Shown here: positions 29,243-39,250 of the stretch, in pieces | How positions within the stretch are numbered: position 1 is the first letter of the stretch | Layout: each line of letters opens with the position of its first letter | Origin: Helcococcus sueciensis DSM 17243 | GTDB lineage: Bacteria > Bacillota > Clostridia > Tissierellales > Peptoniphilaceae | Direction: 5' to 3' | Assembly (NCBI RefSeq): GCF_000423145.1 | Contig: NZ_AUHK01000004.1 | Location: 1 to 64,000, forward strand | DNA length: 64,000 bases | The notes under the pieces: generated by a model | What the model was told of the DNA's origin: nothing | What the model saw: the letters and a program-made list of their open reading frames with translations, nothing else | Database searches by the model: none | Translations under genes and position numbers: made by a program

Positions 29243-31975
29243 TTAATATAATACGTTTTTCAATACTGAATAACCTTCAGTAGTTTTTTCAATAATTATT
29301 TGCTTATCTATTTGCTCTTTTAATGTTTCAACATGAGATATTATTCCTATTAATTTATTTGAATTACTTATTTTATATAAAGTTGACATAACTTTTGATA
29401 AAGTTTCTTTGTCAAGAGTTCCAAAACCTTCGTCAACAAACATTGAGTCTAATTGTATACCACCAGCATTTTTTTGTATTAAATCGGAAAGCCCAAGGGC
29501 CAAAGATAAAGCCGCTTGAAAAGATTCACCACCAGAAAGTGTATTTATATTTCTAACTGTTTTATTATGATGATCAAAAACTTCAAAATCAAGTCCCATT
29601 TGTTCATTCATATTGTCCGCGTCTTCTTTTCTCTTCAAAGAGTATTTCCCTTCAGTCATCTCAATAAATCTACTATTTGCAGCTATTAATATATTATTGA
29701 AATATCTAAATTGAATAAATGTTTCAAACTTTAAGTTTTGTAAACCTCTTATCTTCCCTCTTATTATATCGCTTAACTCTTTTAAATCTTTATATCTTTT
29801 TTCTGAAAGAACTAATTCTTTTTGGAGACTTTCTAATTTCTTTACTTGATTATTATTAATCTTCATATTTGATTCTAAAACACTTGATTTAGACCTTAGA
29901 TTCTTCAGCTTTATATCTATTTCTTTTATTTCTTTTTCTAATAGCTCAATATCTAAATTGTGTTTTTCATCAATTTGCTCACTAAGAGTATTAATAGCCG
30001 AGTTTAGCTTATTAAATTCACTTGAGTAGTTTTGATAATTATCTCTTACATAAGTAATTTCAGAATTAATTTCATCAATAGATTTTTCTACATCTGCCTT
30101 TTTTATTAAAGTAGACTCTTTATCTTTGTTTTCTAAATTTTCTAATTCTTCAGATTCTCTTTTTTCTAAATTTTTTATATTTTCCTTAGCAATATTAAAA
30201 AGATTATTTTCATTTTCTCTTTTTATATCTTTTTCTTTTAACGATAATTCTAAATCCTCTAAAGCTTTATTATAAATATCAATATTTGAAATAATCGTAT
30301 TTATTTCATTTAATTTAGTTTCTATTTCTAATATTTCTGAATTCAAATCATCTTCAAAACTTTCAATATTGTTTATTGATATATTTAGAAATTCTATATT
30401 TTCATTTCTATTTTTTTCATTTTGTTTTATATAAATTTCTATTTCAGAAATCTCTTTTTGTAATTTTTCTTTTTTACTTCTAAGATACTCTAACTCTTCC
30501 TTTTCTTTATCCAATTCTTCTTTTGATAAAATTTCATAATTTATTTTCGCTGGATTTGGATGATGAGTAGACCCACATACTGGACATGGGCTATCGTCTT
30601 CGAGAGATTCAGCTAATATCCCCGCTTGAGATTCAAAATATAAATCACTATTATTATTATATTTATTAAGATTTATACTATATTTTTCCTTTGTTTCCAT
30701 ATATAAAAGCTTTTTCAACTCTTTTTCTTGAGTTAGTTTATCAATATTTTTTATATATTCTTTTGTATCTTTAACTTTTTCTTTGTTTAATTTTAATAAA
30801 CTTTCTTTATTTAAAATATCAACTTTTATATCTTTGGCATCTTTATTTTCTTTAATATATTTCTTTTTATTTTCTATATCCAAAGATATCTCTTTTATTT
30901 CAGATGTTAGTTTGTTTTTATTATCTTCATTTAATTTCGCTTTATTAATTAATTCAAATTTTTCATTTTGAATATTTTCAAGAGTTTCAAATAATTTTAT
31001 TTCATTTTCTAATTTATTTAATTGATTATTCAATGAATCCTTATTTTTTTCTTTAAATGGAATTTCCTTAAATTTATTTTCTAAATCTTCATATATTGGT
31101 GAAACTCTTTCTAATTCATTTTTATATTCTTCAATTTTTTTACTTATATTAATATAATCTAAATATTTTTCTTTTAATAATTTCTTTTCATCATATATTT
31201 TAGAATATTTTCTTATTTCTTTACTTATATCTTTATTCTCATTTTTAAATTTATTATTTATTTCTTTTACAAAAATAATTACATTATCTATACCTATCGC
31301 CTTTGATTTTACAAAATCATCTTCATCAGAGTCATCTATACTAATATTGTTATAAATTTCATTATTTTGTATTTCAAGAGATTTTAATACAGATTCTGCT
31401 TCTTTTAAATTTGAGAATATTTCACGGTCCAACAAATCGTATTTTTTAGTATTAAATATATCTCTAAACAATTCTTTTTTCTTTTCAGTAGAAGCTTTAA
31501 GCAATTTCATGAAATTACCTTGAGCAAGCATTGCTATTTGACTATATTGATCTTTGTTTATACCTAATAGTGAGACTACTTTATTAGTCGTATCTGTGAT
31601 TCCCTCTATCATTTCACCATCGGGCATTTTTATCCACGCATATTTATTTACTCTGGTTTTCTTTGTCTTTTCACTATATCTTAATGTAAATTCACGATAT
31701 ATAATATATGTCTTCCTTTTATATTCAAAGGTCAGTTCTACAAATGTAGTAGTTTTATCTTCTGATGCTGTAAATTGCATCATTCTTTCATCTTTTTCTC
31801 CACCACTAGAACTACCATAAAGAGCATAAGTAATCGCATCAAAAATACTAGTTTTCCCTGCTCCAGTTTGGCCAGAAATTAAAAATAGTCCTTCTTTTCC
31901 AAACTTATCAAATTCTATATTTATTTCATCCTTAAAAGGTCCAAAGGCTTTTAATCTCAAATTAATCGCTCTCAT
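29243..31975 (-). CDS. sbcC: Exonuclease SbcC (SMC-like ATPase)
   Basis: ATPase subunit of the SbcCD (Mre11-Rad50-like) nuclease that processes hairpins and blocked DNA ends. The 910 residues comprise a Walker A GQTGAGKTS (about 35-43), a very long coiled coil with the zinc hook CPVC near residue 461, the ABC signature LSGGESFQAALSLALG (about 811), and a Walker B ending MFVDEGFGTLD (about 845). The start overlaps the sbcD end by 14 bases and uses GGAGAG. Coiled-coil arms are strongly Lys/Glu/Asn-rich, as expected at this base composition. Confidence 0.96.
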   Translation of the reverse strand: MRAINLRLKAFGPFKDEINIEFDKFGKEGLFLISGQTGAGKTSIFDAITYALYGSSSGGEKDERMMQFTASEDKTTTFVELTFEYKRKTYIIYREFTLRYSEKTKKTRVNKYAWIKMPDGEMIEGITDTTNKVVSLLGINKDQYSQIAMLAQGNFMKLLKASTEKKKELFRDIFNTKKYDLLDREIFSNLKEAESVLKSLEIQNNEIYNNISIDDSDEDDFVKSKAIGIDNVIIFVKEINNKFKNENKDISKEIRKYSKIYDEKKLLKEKYLDYINISKKIEEYKNELERVSPIYEDLENKFKEIPFKEKNKDSLNNQLNKLENEIKLFETLENIQNEKFELINKAKLNEDNKNKLTSEIKEISLDIENKKKYIKENKDAKDIKVDILNKESLLKLNKEKVKDTKEYIKNIDKLTQEKELKKLLYMETKEKYSINLNKYNNNSDLYFESQAGILAESLEDDSPCPVCGSTHHPNPAKINYEILSKEELDKEKEELEYLRSKKEKLQKEISEIEIYIKQNEKNRNENIEFLNISINNIESFEDDLNSEILEIETKLNEINTIISNIDIYNKALEDLELSLKEKDIKRENENNLFNIAKENIKNLEKRESEELENLENKDKESTLIKKADVEKSIDEINSEITYVRDNYQNYSSEFNKLNSAINTLSEQIDEKHNLDIELLEKEIKEIDIKLKNLRSKSSVLESNMKINNNQVKKLESLQKELVLSEKRYKDLKELSDIIRGKIRGLQNLKFETFIQFRYFNNILIAANSRFIEMTEGKYSLKRKEDADNMNEQMGLDFEVFDHHNKTVRNINTLSGGESFQAALSLALGLSDLIQKNAGGIQLDSMFVDEGFGTLDKETLSKVMSTLYKISNSNKLIGIISHVETLKEQIDKQIIIEKTTEGYSVLKNVLY

Positions 31976-33101
31976 TTTCTCTCCATATTTTATCTATAGC
32001 TTCTTTTATGATATCCTCTTTAGAAGATGAAATTTCTTCACCTATTCTTAAATAATAAAAATCTTTAAAAAGTTCTAAAGGACTTTTTTCATTATTTTCA
32101 AAATCAATTTCTTCTAAGTCATTATCTCCTATTTTTAAATTTACATATCTCATAGTCATGATATTAGGATAAAATTCTCTTAATCTCTGTAGCCCTTCAG
32201 ATATCTCATTATCATCTAAAAGTTCTATATGTATATAATCATTAAAATTGGAGTCTTCACTAGCTGAGTTTATAATCTCACTAAAATATCCACGAATTTT
32301 TCTCATTTCATGAAGATATTCTATTTTTCTTTCAGATATTACAAGATTATTTTTTTCTTTTATCTCAACTATTGTAATTGATTTTTCATAATTTGATTCA
32401 CTTGAGGCATATTTTAATAAAGCTCCAGGATATCTTATTTTCCCATTCATAAATGATTGCTTTTTATGAATATGACCAAGCGCTACATAATCAAAATCTT
32501 TATATAGATTCATTGATACAGCCTCTGCTTCTCCTGCATATATTTCTTCTGATTCAGAAAGTTCAGCATTTAAGATAAATTGATGAGATATCATTATATT
32601 TCTTTCATCAGTATCTAAATCTATCGATTCTATTACAGCTTTTACCGCATCTTGATAAGTATATATTTCTAAATCTTCAAAATATCTCTTTACATTTGAA
32701 GGCTTAATATATGGGAATAAGTAAAAATTAATCTTCCCATAATTATCCTCAAATGATATTTTTTCAATTTTTCCACTATATGAATTTGATATATATATTT
32801 TTGACTCTCTGAAAAATTCATTTGCATATGAAAGTCTATCACTCGAATCATGATTTCCAGAAATAATAAGTGTAGTAATATTCAAATTATTTAATTTAAT
32901 TAAAAATCTCTCAAAAACTCTAATAGCTTCAACTGAAGGAACCGAATTTTGATATATATCTCCAGCAATCAAAAGCATTTCTATATTTTCTTCTTCTAGC
33001 AATTTTACTATTTGATCTAAAGCGTAAACTTGATCATCAATCATCGAGTATCCATTTACACTCTTTCCAATATGTAAATCTGCTAAATGCATAAATTTCA
33101 T
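31962..33101 (-). CDS. sbcD: Exonuclease SbcD (Mre11-like nuclease)
   Basis: Metal-dependent nuclease subunit of SbcCD, 379 residues. Phosphoesterase motifs are intact: D8-L-H10, AGDIY (D48), SGNHDSSDR (N83-H84-D85), SHQF (about 170) and GHIHKKQ (about 210). The C-terminal domain binds SbcC. ATG follows AGAGGAAAG. It lies 12 bases after the Abi_2 gene and overlaps sbcC by 14 bases, so the three genes form one unit. Confidence 0.96.
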   Translation of the reverse strand: MKFMHLADLHIGKSVNGYSMIDDQVYALDQIVKLLEEENIEMLLIAGDIYQNSVPSVEAIRVFERFLIKLNNLNITTLIISGNHDSSDRLSYANEFFRESKIYISNSYSGKIEKISFEDNYGKINFYLFPYIKPSNVKRYFEDLEIYTYQDAVKAVIESIDLDTDERNIMISHQFILNAELSESEEIYAGEAEAVSMNLYKDFDYVALGHIHKKQSFMNGKIRYPGALLKYASSESNYEKSITIVEIKEKNNLVISERKIEYLHEMRKIRGYFSEIINSASEDSNFNDYIHIELLDDNEISEGLQRLREFYPNIMTMRYVNLKIGDNDLEEIDFENNEKSPLELFKDFYYLRIGEEISSSKEDIIKEAIDKIWRENESD

Positions 33102-33113
33102 ACTTTCCTCTTC

Positions 33114-34055
33114 TTATTCATTATCTTCTTTATATGCTAAACTCTTTTTAACTCTATCATAGGCTATATAATCAACCTCTGTTTTAAGCTTTTCAAATAA
33201 ATGATTAATTTCATTTTTAGACTTATCAAAATAATTACAAGGAAGCATAGCTCTAATGCATACCATTGCGTGATATAATCCGTCTAATTTATTATTTTTT
33301 TTAATTCCATATTTTAAATGAATAGGTTCAAAATATTCTATATCTTCATATCTATAATCTAATATCAAATTATCATGTGCTGCTATATTTCTTATATCTT
33401 TGGCACTTGATAAAAATGATTTCAATATAGAAGGTGTCAGAAATTCATTTAATTTTTCACCTAAGTTTTCTTCAATTATTTTTTGAAATTCATCTGCAAT
33501 ACTTTCTTGCAAATCAAGATCCAATGTTTCATATATATTTATAAGTTTTCCAAATGTAACAAAATTAATCACAAACCAAAATGGAACTGAATCATATTTA
33601 TTAAAGTAATAATTTATAGACCTTTTATAATTTTCTTCATTTCTGTATCTATCGATTGTTTCTGTAATACTATCAATATTTACTAAAACTAAATCTTTTT
33701 CACTTTTATTAAAATTGTTAGGATTTAAATACGAGTTCTTTTCAGGATATTTTTCAACAAATTTATATGAAATTATAGATCTTGCAATTCTTTCTAATTC
33801 CAAAGTCTCACTCAATAAATACTTCTTCAAGTCTTTATCAAAGTTATGAATATCTATTAAATCGCTAAACTCTGTTCCTTCACGATATCTATTGTTTTTT
33901 TCATCTATTATAAATATATCTCTAGTTCCATTAATTATTTTATAATAGTTGTATCTGAGCAATGTATCCTTAGCGAATTTTTTATCCGGAATATATAACC
34001 CTCTTTTTTCTAATATATTTATTTGTTCTTCAATGCTTGTAAAATATCTTTTCAT
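33114..34055 (-). CDS. Abi_2 (AbiD/AbiF-like) family protein with HEPN motif
   Basis: A 313-residue protein of the Abi_2 family, phage abortive-infection proteins of the HEPN class. Family blocks seen are the N-terminal SIEEQINILEKRGLYI and the LLRYNYYKIINGTRDIF region. The internal LELERIARSIISYKFVEKYP comes next, and then the signature SSAKDIRNIAAHDNLI containing R222-N-x3-H227, the Rx4H catalytic pattern of HEPN ribonucleases. ATG follows TAGGAGA; a TATAAT -10 lies upstream. It is the first gene of an operon with sbcD and sbcC, only 12 bases ahead of sbcD. No antitoxin-like partner is adjacent. A role in defence is inferred from the family, not shown here. Confidence 0.8.
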   Translation of the reverse strand: MKRYFTSIEEQINILEKRGLYIPDKKFAKDTLLRYNYYKIINGTRDIFIIDEKNNRYREGTEFSDLIDIHNFDKDLKKYLLSETLELERIARSIISYKFVEKYPEKNSYLNPNNFNKSEKDLVLVNIDSITETIDRYRNEENYKRSINYYFNKYDSVPFWFVINFVTFGKLINIYETLDLDLQESIADEFQKIIEENLGEKLNEFLTPSILKSFLSSAKDIRNIAAHDNLILDYRYEDIEYFEPIHLKYGIKKNNKLDGLYHAMVCIRAMLPCNYFDKSKNEINHLFEKLKTEVDYIAYDRVKKSLAYKEDNE

Positions 34056-34152
34056 AGTTTCTCCTACACTTATATTAACATATTATACTTTATCTAAATA
34101 AAAGTTTTATTATTATCCCTGATAAAGGAAATCTTTTTCCGAATTAATTTTT

Positions 34153-34181
34153 TTGAATATATTTATAAAAGCATGTATAAT
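34153..34181 (+). promoter_or_regulatory. Promoter of flavodiiron protein gene
   Basis: -35 TTGAAT (34153-34158) and a perfect -10 TATAAT (34176-34181) with a 17-base spacer, 27 bases before the start codon. Confidence 0.75.
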
Positions 34182-34208
34182 TAGTTTAGAATAATTAAGG
34201 AGGTCTTT

Positions 34209-35426
34209 ATGTATAACGTAAGACAAATTGCAGATGATACTTGGTATATCGGTGTAAACGATAACAAAACAGCTCAATTCGAAAATTTACATCCTCTACC
34301 AGAAGGAGTTACCTATAATTCATATTTAATATTAGATGAAAAAACTTGTCTATTAGATACAGTAGACTGGGGATTTGCAGAACAATTTATAGAAAACTTA
34401 GAACATCTATTAGAAGATCGTGATTTAGATGTTGTAATTGTAAATCATATGGAACCAGACCATGCAGGTGCGCTAGGTGAAATTATGTACAGATATCCAA
34501 ATGCACATTACTATATGACTCCAAAAGCAGTAGAATTTTGTAGAAGTTTCGGTTTCCCAATTGATGATGTTCCTCATACAGAAGTTCGTGAAGGTGATAC
34601 ATTAGATCTTGGAAAACATGTATTAACTTTCGTTGAAGCACCAATGGTTCATTGGCCAGAAGTTATGTTCACTTATGACACAACTACAAAAGTACTATTC
34701 TCTGCGGATGCATTTGGTACATTTGGACTTTTAGATGGTAGATTATTTGATGACGAATTAGATTTTGAAAGAGAATTTATGGACCATGCTAGAAGATACT
34801 TTACAAATATAGTTGGTAAATATGGTAAACCAACAATGAATGCTTTAGAAAAAGCTTCTAAGATTGAAATTAAAATGATTGCTCCACTACATGGACCAAT
34901 TTGGAGAAAAAATCTTGGAACTTTAATAGAAAAATATCAAAAATGGGCAACATATACTCCTGAAGAAAAAGGTGTATTAATAGTATATGGTTCAATGTAT
35001 GGTCATACTGAAGAAGTTGCATATTTAATGGCTTCAATGCTTGTACAAAGAGGAATAACAAATGTTAAAGTTTATGATGCTTCAAAGACACATCTTTCAT
35101 ATATAATTGCTGATGGTTTCAGATTATCTCACTGGGTATTCACATCAGTAACATACAATATGACTCTTTATCCAACAGTAAATGCAGTACTTGAAGATAT
35201 GAAGATGTTAAATCTACAAAATAGAACTGTTGCAATAGTTGAAAATGGCTCATGGGCATCAAGAGCTGGAAAATTAATGCTTGATCACTTCAATTCAATG
35301 AGAAATATGAATGTACTAAATCCTGAAGCACTTTCATTCCAATCATCATTAGACGAAGAAAAAAGACCAGAACTTATTGAATTAGTTGATAAGATTGTAG
35401 AAGATTATAATAATACAGAACTTTAA
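34209..35426 (+). CDS. Flavodiiron protein (FprA, A-type flavoprotein)
   Basis: Reduces O2 to water or NO to N2O in the cytoplasm of anaerobes. The 405 residues comprise an N-terminal metallo-beta-lactamase-like diiron domain and a C-terminal flavodoxin domain. In the former, ligands H80-x-E82-x-D84-H85 lie in NHMEPDHAG, with H148, D166 (SADAFGTFG) and LHGPIW (H228). The flavodoxin domain (about 255-400) has the FMN loop YGSMYGHTEE. AGGAGGT precedes the ATG. Own promoter and terminator. No rubredoxin gene is adjacent, so the electron donor is elsewhere. Codon use looks more biased than in the neighbours, suggesting high expression. Confidence 0.95.
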   Translation: MYNVRQIADDTWYIGVNDNKTAQFENLHPLPEGVTYNSYLILDEKTCLLDTVDWGFAEQFIENLEHLLEDRDLDVVIVNHMEPDHAGALGEIMYRYPNAHYYMTPKAVEFCRSFGFPIDDVPHTEVREGDTLDLGKHVLTFVEAPMVHWPEVMFTYDTTTKVLFSADAFGTFGLLDGRLFDDELDFEREFMDHARRYFTNIVGKYGKPTMNALEKASKIEIKMIAPLHGPIWRKNLGTLIEKYQKWATYTPEEKGVLIVYGSMYGHTEEVAYLMASMLVQRGITNVKVYDASKTHLSYIIADGFRLSHWVFTSVTYNMTLYPTVNAVLEDMKMLNLQNRTVAIVENGSWASRAGKLMLDHFNSMRNMNVLNPEALSFQSSLDEEKRPELIELVDKIVEDYNNTEL

Positions 35427-35493
35427 TCATTTTATCTATTAAAATTCTTAATTATATAATCATTAATAGCGTAAAATTAATAAAAATAATTTT

Positions 35494-35529
35494 AAACTCT
35501 GTAGGAATAAATTTCTTACAGAGTTTTTT
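35494..35529 (+). terminator. Terminator of flavodiiron gene
   Basis: Perfect 10-bp stem AAACTCTGTA/TACAGAGTTT with a 13-base loop, then a T run. Confidence 0.85.
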
Positions 35530-35556
35530 ATAATTTAAGATTATTACTTAAAATAT

Positions 35557-35596
35557 AAAAGATGTTATAAATAATAAAAATTTTATAACATCTTTT
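35557..35596 (-). terminator. Terminator of pepF
   Basis: Perfect 14-bp stem AAAAGATGTTATAA/TTATAACATCTTTT, 21 bases after the pepF stop on the minus strand; T-rich tail. Confidence 0.85.
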
Positions 35597-35617
35597 CATA
35601 TTTAAAAGTTTAATTTA

Positions 35618-37420
35618 TTATATTTCTTCCATTTCTTTTGAGATTTCTTCAATTTCGTCGATTAATGATCCTATATATGCAATAGTTTCTTTAAGCGGAT
35701 TATCAGTTGAAACATCTACACCTGCAGCCTTGGCAAGCTCTTCTGGAGATTTTGTTCCACCCATTTTAAGAACTTCTATCCATTTAGAAGCTGCTTCTTC
35801 TCCATTTTGTTTAATCATTCTTGAAACTTGTGTACCTATAGTAAGGCCTGCTGAATAAGTATATGGATATAAACCCATATAATAATGTGGTTGTCTCATC
35901 CAGGTTAGTTCTGCACCTTTAGTAAGTTCAACTGAATCACCCCAAAACTTTTCAAGTGTTTCTTTGAAAAGTTTTGATAAAATTTTTGCGTTTACTTGAC
36001 CACCTTTATCTATAATTTTATAAACTTCTCTTTGATAATGAGCTTCTAATAAATGAGTTACAAAATTATGATAATATGTTTTTGAAATCATTTGTGAAAG
36101 AACCCATCTTTTCATTCTTTTATCATTTTTCTTTTCAGCAACTTCTAAAAGATAATTTTCAACTAAAAGTTCATTTGTTGTAGAAGGAGCTTCAACAAAA
36201 TACATAGAAGGTTCAGAATTTAATACAGATTGATTTTCGTGAGTTAATTGGAAATGTCCAGCATGTCCTAATTCGTGAGCTAAAGTCATAACATCTGACA
36301 TGATCCCATTAAAAGTCATACATATATATGATGGTGTTCCATAAGGTGATGCACAAAAAGCTCCTGTAGATTTACCTTCATTATTTGCATAGTCAATCCA
36401 TCTATTATTAAATGCTTCTTTCATTATTTCAAGATAATCCTCTCCTAATATATTCAGACCATCGAGAACATATTTTTGTGCTTCATCAAATGAAATCTTA
36501 TTTGAATATGACGGATCTATCTCTACTTTTAAATCTGCATAAGTCATTTTATCTAATTTATATATTGATTTAATAATATTTGCATATTTTCTCAAATGTG
36601 GGGCTAGCTCTTCCATTATAAGATCAATTTGTCTATTATATAAATCTCTTGAAACTTTTTGTCCACTTAATAAGTAGTCAATCACTGACTCAAATCCTCT
36701 TAGAGTAGAAATAGTTTTTTCTTTCTGAACTTGCGCATTATATGCTGAAGCTGTTGTATTTTGATATTTTGCAATTTCGTCTGAAAATGCTCTAAATCCT
36801 TTTCTTCTAATTTCAGTGTTTTTTTCGTATTCTATCTCACCTTCAAAAATATTATATGAAAGCTTATTATCTTTTCCATCAGCTTTAAAATCAGGAAAGT
36901 CTATATCTTTTGCTTTTGTTTCATTATAAAGTGTATATGGAAATCTTAATGTTGCAGAAAGACTTGCAAAAGCTTTTTCAACTTCAGGATGTAATGCATG
37001 AGCTTTTTGTTCTAAAACTTCATCTATAAATACTTCCGCATTTTTATTGCTTTTAGCTTCTTTCAATAAGTTTTCATCCAATAGAATTAATTCGCTTGTA
37101 TAAAAACTAAGTTTTGATAAATATTCTGATACTAATGAATAAAATTGAAACTCCCTTTCACTATATTCCTCATCAAATGCATCTACATTTGTAGGTAATG
37201 TTGCATATGAATTAATTTTGGAAAGTATTTCATATATAGATATAAAATCTTCTAAAGATTTATCTAATAAATTTTTATCATCTAATTTACCTTGATAATC
37301 ATTAACAAAATTATCAACCAATTCCTTAAATTTTTCTAATGCATTATTATAATCTTCTTCTGTCTTATATATATGAGCTATATCCCATGTTTGATTTAAT
37401 GCTACTTCATTTCTTTTCAT
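35618..37420 (-). CDS. pepF: Oligoendopeptidase F
   Basis: A zinc metallopeptidase of family M3B that cleaves 7-17-residue peptides in the cytoplasm. The 600-residue length matches PepF. The HExxH motif lies in LAHELGHAGHFQL (about 383), with the downstream glutamate in EAPSTTNELLVENYLL. The C-terminal GLYPYTYSAGLTIG substrate-loop block is present. ATG follows a perfect AGGAGGT. Monocistronic, with a terminator. Confidence 0.96.
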   Translation of the reverse strand: MKRNEVALNQTWDIAHIYKTEEDYNNALEKFKELVDNFVNDYQGKLDDKNLLDKSLEDFISIYEILSKINSYATLPTNVDAFDEEYSEREFQFYSLVSEYLSKLSFYTSELILLDENLLKEAKSNKNAEVFIDEVLEQKAHALHPEVEKAFASLSATLRFPYTLYNETKAKDIDFPDFKADGKDNKLSYNIFEGEIEYEKNTEIRRKGFRAFSDEIAKYQNTTASAYNAQVQKEKTISTLRGFESVIDYLLSGQKVSRDLYNRQIDLIMEELAPHLRKYANIIKSIYKLDKMTYADLKVEIDPSYSNKISFDEAQKYVLDGLNILGEDYLEIMKEAFNNRWIDYANNEGKSTGAFCASPYGTPSYICMTFNGIMSDVMTLAHELGHAGHFQLTHENQSVLNSEPSMYFVEAPSTTNELLVENYLLEVAEKKNDKRMKRWVLSQMISKTYYHNFVTHLLEAHYQREVYKIIDKGGQVNAKILSKLFKETLEKFWGDSVELTKGAELTWMRQPHYYMGLYPYTYSAGLTIGTQVSRMIKQNGEEAASKWIEVLKMGGTKSPEELAKAAGVDVSTDNPLKETIAYIGSLIDEIEEISKEMEEI

Positions 37421-37470
37421 AATACCTCCTATTATATTTAATAAAATTTATTGAAAATATTATAACATAT

Positions 37471-37526
37471 AAAAAAATAAAAAATGTATAAACTCAAGTT
37501 TTATATAGCTTGAGTTTATACATTTT
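37471..37526 (-). terminator. Terminator of membrane PH-domain gene
   Basis: Perfect 18-bp stem AAAATGTATAAACTCAAG / CTTGAGTTTATACATTTT, then a T-rich tail on the minus strand. Confidence 0.9.
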
Positions 37527-37534
37527 GATTTTAA

Positions 37535-38167
37535 TTATCTATCATTATTGTCAAGATTTGTATTATATCCTCTATTTGTACTAGGTCTATATTCATTTGG
37601 AAATTGTTGATCTGTTACTACATCCAACATATTCTTTTTCAATAATTTATATACTTCATATGGTCTATCTATACCTATTAGTCTATGCCCATATTCTACA
37701 TATCTAGAATCTCCTGAATTATAACTTCTATCAGGTGTTAGTTGTATAGTTCCTTTATTTCTCATTTTTTCTAATAAGCCAACATTTACATTTAATTTAT
37801 CTATTTCTCTATATTCTATACTTTGGACATCTGTACCTATTATACCTGAAATTATATAAACTCTTTTATCCGTAATTATATATCTAATCCTACTTGATTG
37901 GAATAGTCTTACAATTGGACTTATTATGAAAAATCCAATTGGGAACAATAACATCAGTCTTGGTATGAGACTGAAAAAATTAAATGGTTGAAATGGAACA
38001 TCACCAAAGCTATTAAAACCTCTTGATATTGTAACTACAATCCCCGTCCACACCAAAACAAATAAAACGACGAAAATGTTTCTCAAATGCCAAAGTGTGT
38101 ATACAACAGTATCTGGTTTTAATTCCTCTAAAATTTTTTCATTATCTTCTACAAATTCTCTATACAT
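37535..38167 (-). CDS. Membrane-anchored PH-domain (bPH2) protein
   Basis: A 210-residue protein. Two hydrophobic segments (about 28-48 and 65-90) are followed by a YdbT-like bPH2 domain (about 90-180: IRYIITDKRVYIISGIIGTD, then EYREIDKLNVNVGLLE and GTIQLTPD). The asparagine-rich C-terminus (185-210) looks disordered. The molecular role of this widespread family is unknown. ATG follows AAGGAGA. It is 24 bases downstream of a HAD phosphatase gene on the same strand and may share its transcript. Confidence 0.78.
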   Translation of the reverse strand: MYREFVEDNEKILEELKPDTVVYTLWHLRNIFVVLFVLVWTGIVVTISRGFNSFGDVPFQPFNFFSLIPRLMLLFPIGFFIISPIVRLFQSSRIRYIITDKRVYIISGIIGTDVQSIEYREIDKLNVNVGLLEKMRNKGTIQLTPDRSYNSGDSRYVEYGHRLIGIDRPYEVYKLLKKNMLDVVTDQQFPNEYRPSTNRGYNTNLDNNDR

Positions 38168-38191
38168 ATATATCTCCTTATTATATATTGT

Positions 38192-39043
38192 CTATATTTG
38201 TCCTTTTTTGTTTCGATATTTTTCTATAAAATCCATATTTACATTTGAATTTATTTCTTCTAATAATTCAATTACAGCGCTATCATCATTTGAACCAATT
38301 TGATATTTAGCTATTTTTAATAATTCATCAGATGAATCCTTCATTGCAATTGAATATTTTGCTTCTTGCATCATAGAAATGTCATTGTTGCTATCCCCAA
38401 ATGTAACAGTTTCGTCTTCATCTACATTATATTTTTCTTGAAGATATTTTAATCCAATATGCTTTCCACCATCTTTAGAAAATATATCCATCCACTGTAC
38501 TCCACTTTTACAAACCTGTAAATTTGGATATTTATCTTGTAATTCTACAGATATATTATAAACATCATCAATTCTTTTTAAAGTTGAAAGTCCCACAAGT
38601 AATATTTTTTCATCTTTTGGAATATCTTCAAAACTTTCCATTTCAATTAAATTTTTAAATAATTTTGAAAATTCTTCAAAAATATAATCTTCACTTTTCA
38701 GTAAATACATTCCTTTATCAGTGTTTACTTGCACATAAAAATCATCTAATTTAGATACATAATCAAATACTTCTTTAGCTTCTTCTCTATCTATTGAATT
38801 TATATGAAAAATTTCACGACCTTTTGAAATTGTATTTCCATTGTCCGTAGCAAAATATAGATATGGTATAGTTTCATCATCAATGTAATGTAAGGATTGT
38901 GAAAAACTATTCCCCGTTGCTATAGCTACAATTATTCCTTTTTCATATAAATTTTTAACTACATTTCTAAATCTTACTTTATCATATTGTTGATCGTTTC
39001 TTAGAAGAGTTCCATCTAAGTCTATTGCGATTAACTTTACCAT
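38192..39043 (-). CDS. HAD-superfamily Cof-type phosphatase
   Basis: A 283-residue sugar- or nucleotide-phosphate phosphatase of the HAD IIB (Cof/YidA) type. Motif I is IAIDLDGTLL (D8, D10), motif II is IATGNS (about 43), the cap domain covers about 85-195, and motif III/IV is TFGDSNNDISMM (about 235). The substrate cannot be told from sequence. ATG follows AAAGGA. Confidence 0.88.
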   Translation of the reverse strand: MVKLIAIDLDGTLLRNDQQYDKVRFRNVVKNLYEKGIIVAIATGNSFSQSLHYIDDETIPYLYFATDNGNTISKGREIFHINSIDREEAKEVFDYVSKLDDFYVQVNTDKGMYLLKSEDYIFEEFSKLFKNLIEMESFEDIPKDEKILLVGLSTLKRIDDVYNISVELQDKYPNLQVCKSGVQWMDIFSKDGGKHIGLKYLQEKYNVDEDETVTFGDSNNDISMMQEAKYSIAMKDSSDELLKIAKYQIGSNDDSAVIELLEEINSNVNMDFIEKYRNKKGQI

Positions 39044-39201
39044 AAAAGATCCTTTCTAAAAATAATTATTTCATTGTTTCGAATTAATTATTATTAATTA
39101 TACCCTCTATTTATATAATTCTATCATTTTTATTTTATTAAAATCAAAATTGCAATATATAATTTAACTTATTTTTTACAAAAGATTTTTACTTTATATA
39201 T

Positions 39202-39235
39202 AAAAAAGGCTAGAAATTAATATTTCTAGCCTTTT
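39202..39235 (-). terminator. Terminator of ileS
   Basis: Perfect 14-bp stem AAAAGGCTAGAAAT/ATTTCTAGCCTTTT with a four-base loop, T-rich on the minus strand. Confidence 0.9.
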
Positions 39236-39250
39236 AATCAAAACTTCTTA

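Noticed and set aside
29243-34055. Abi_2 gene as part of a phage or plasmid remnant
   Set aside because: No integrase, repeats, tRNA or composition shift borders it, and it shares an operon with core sbcDC.
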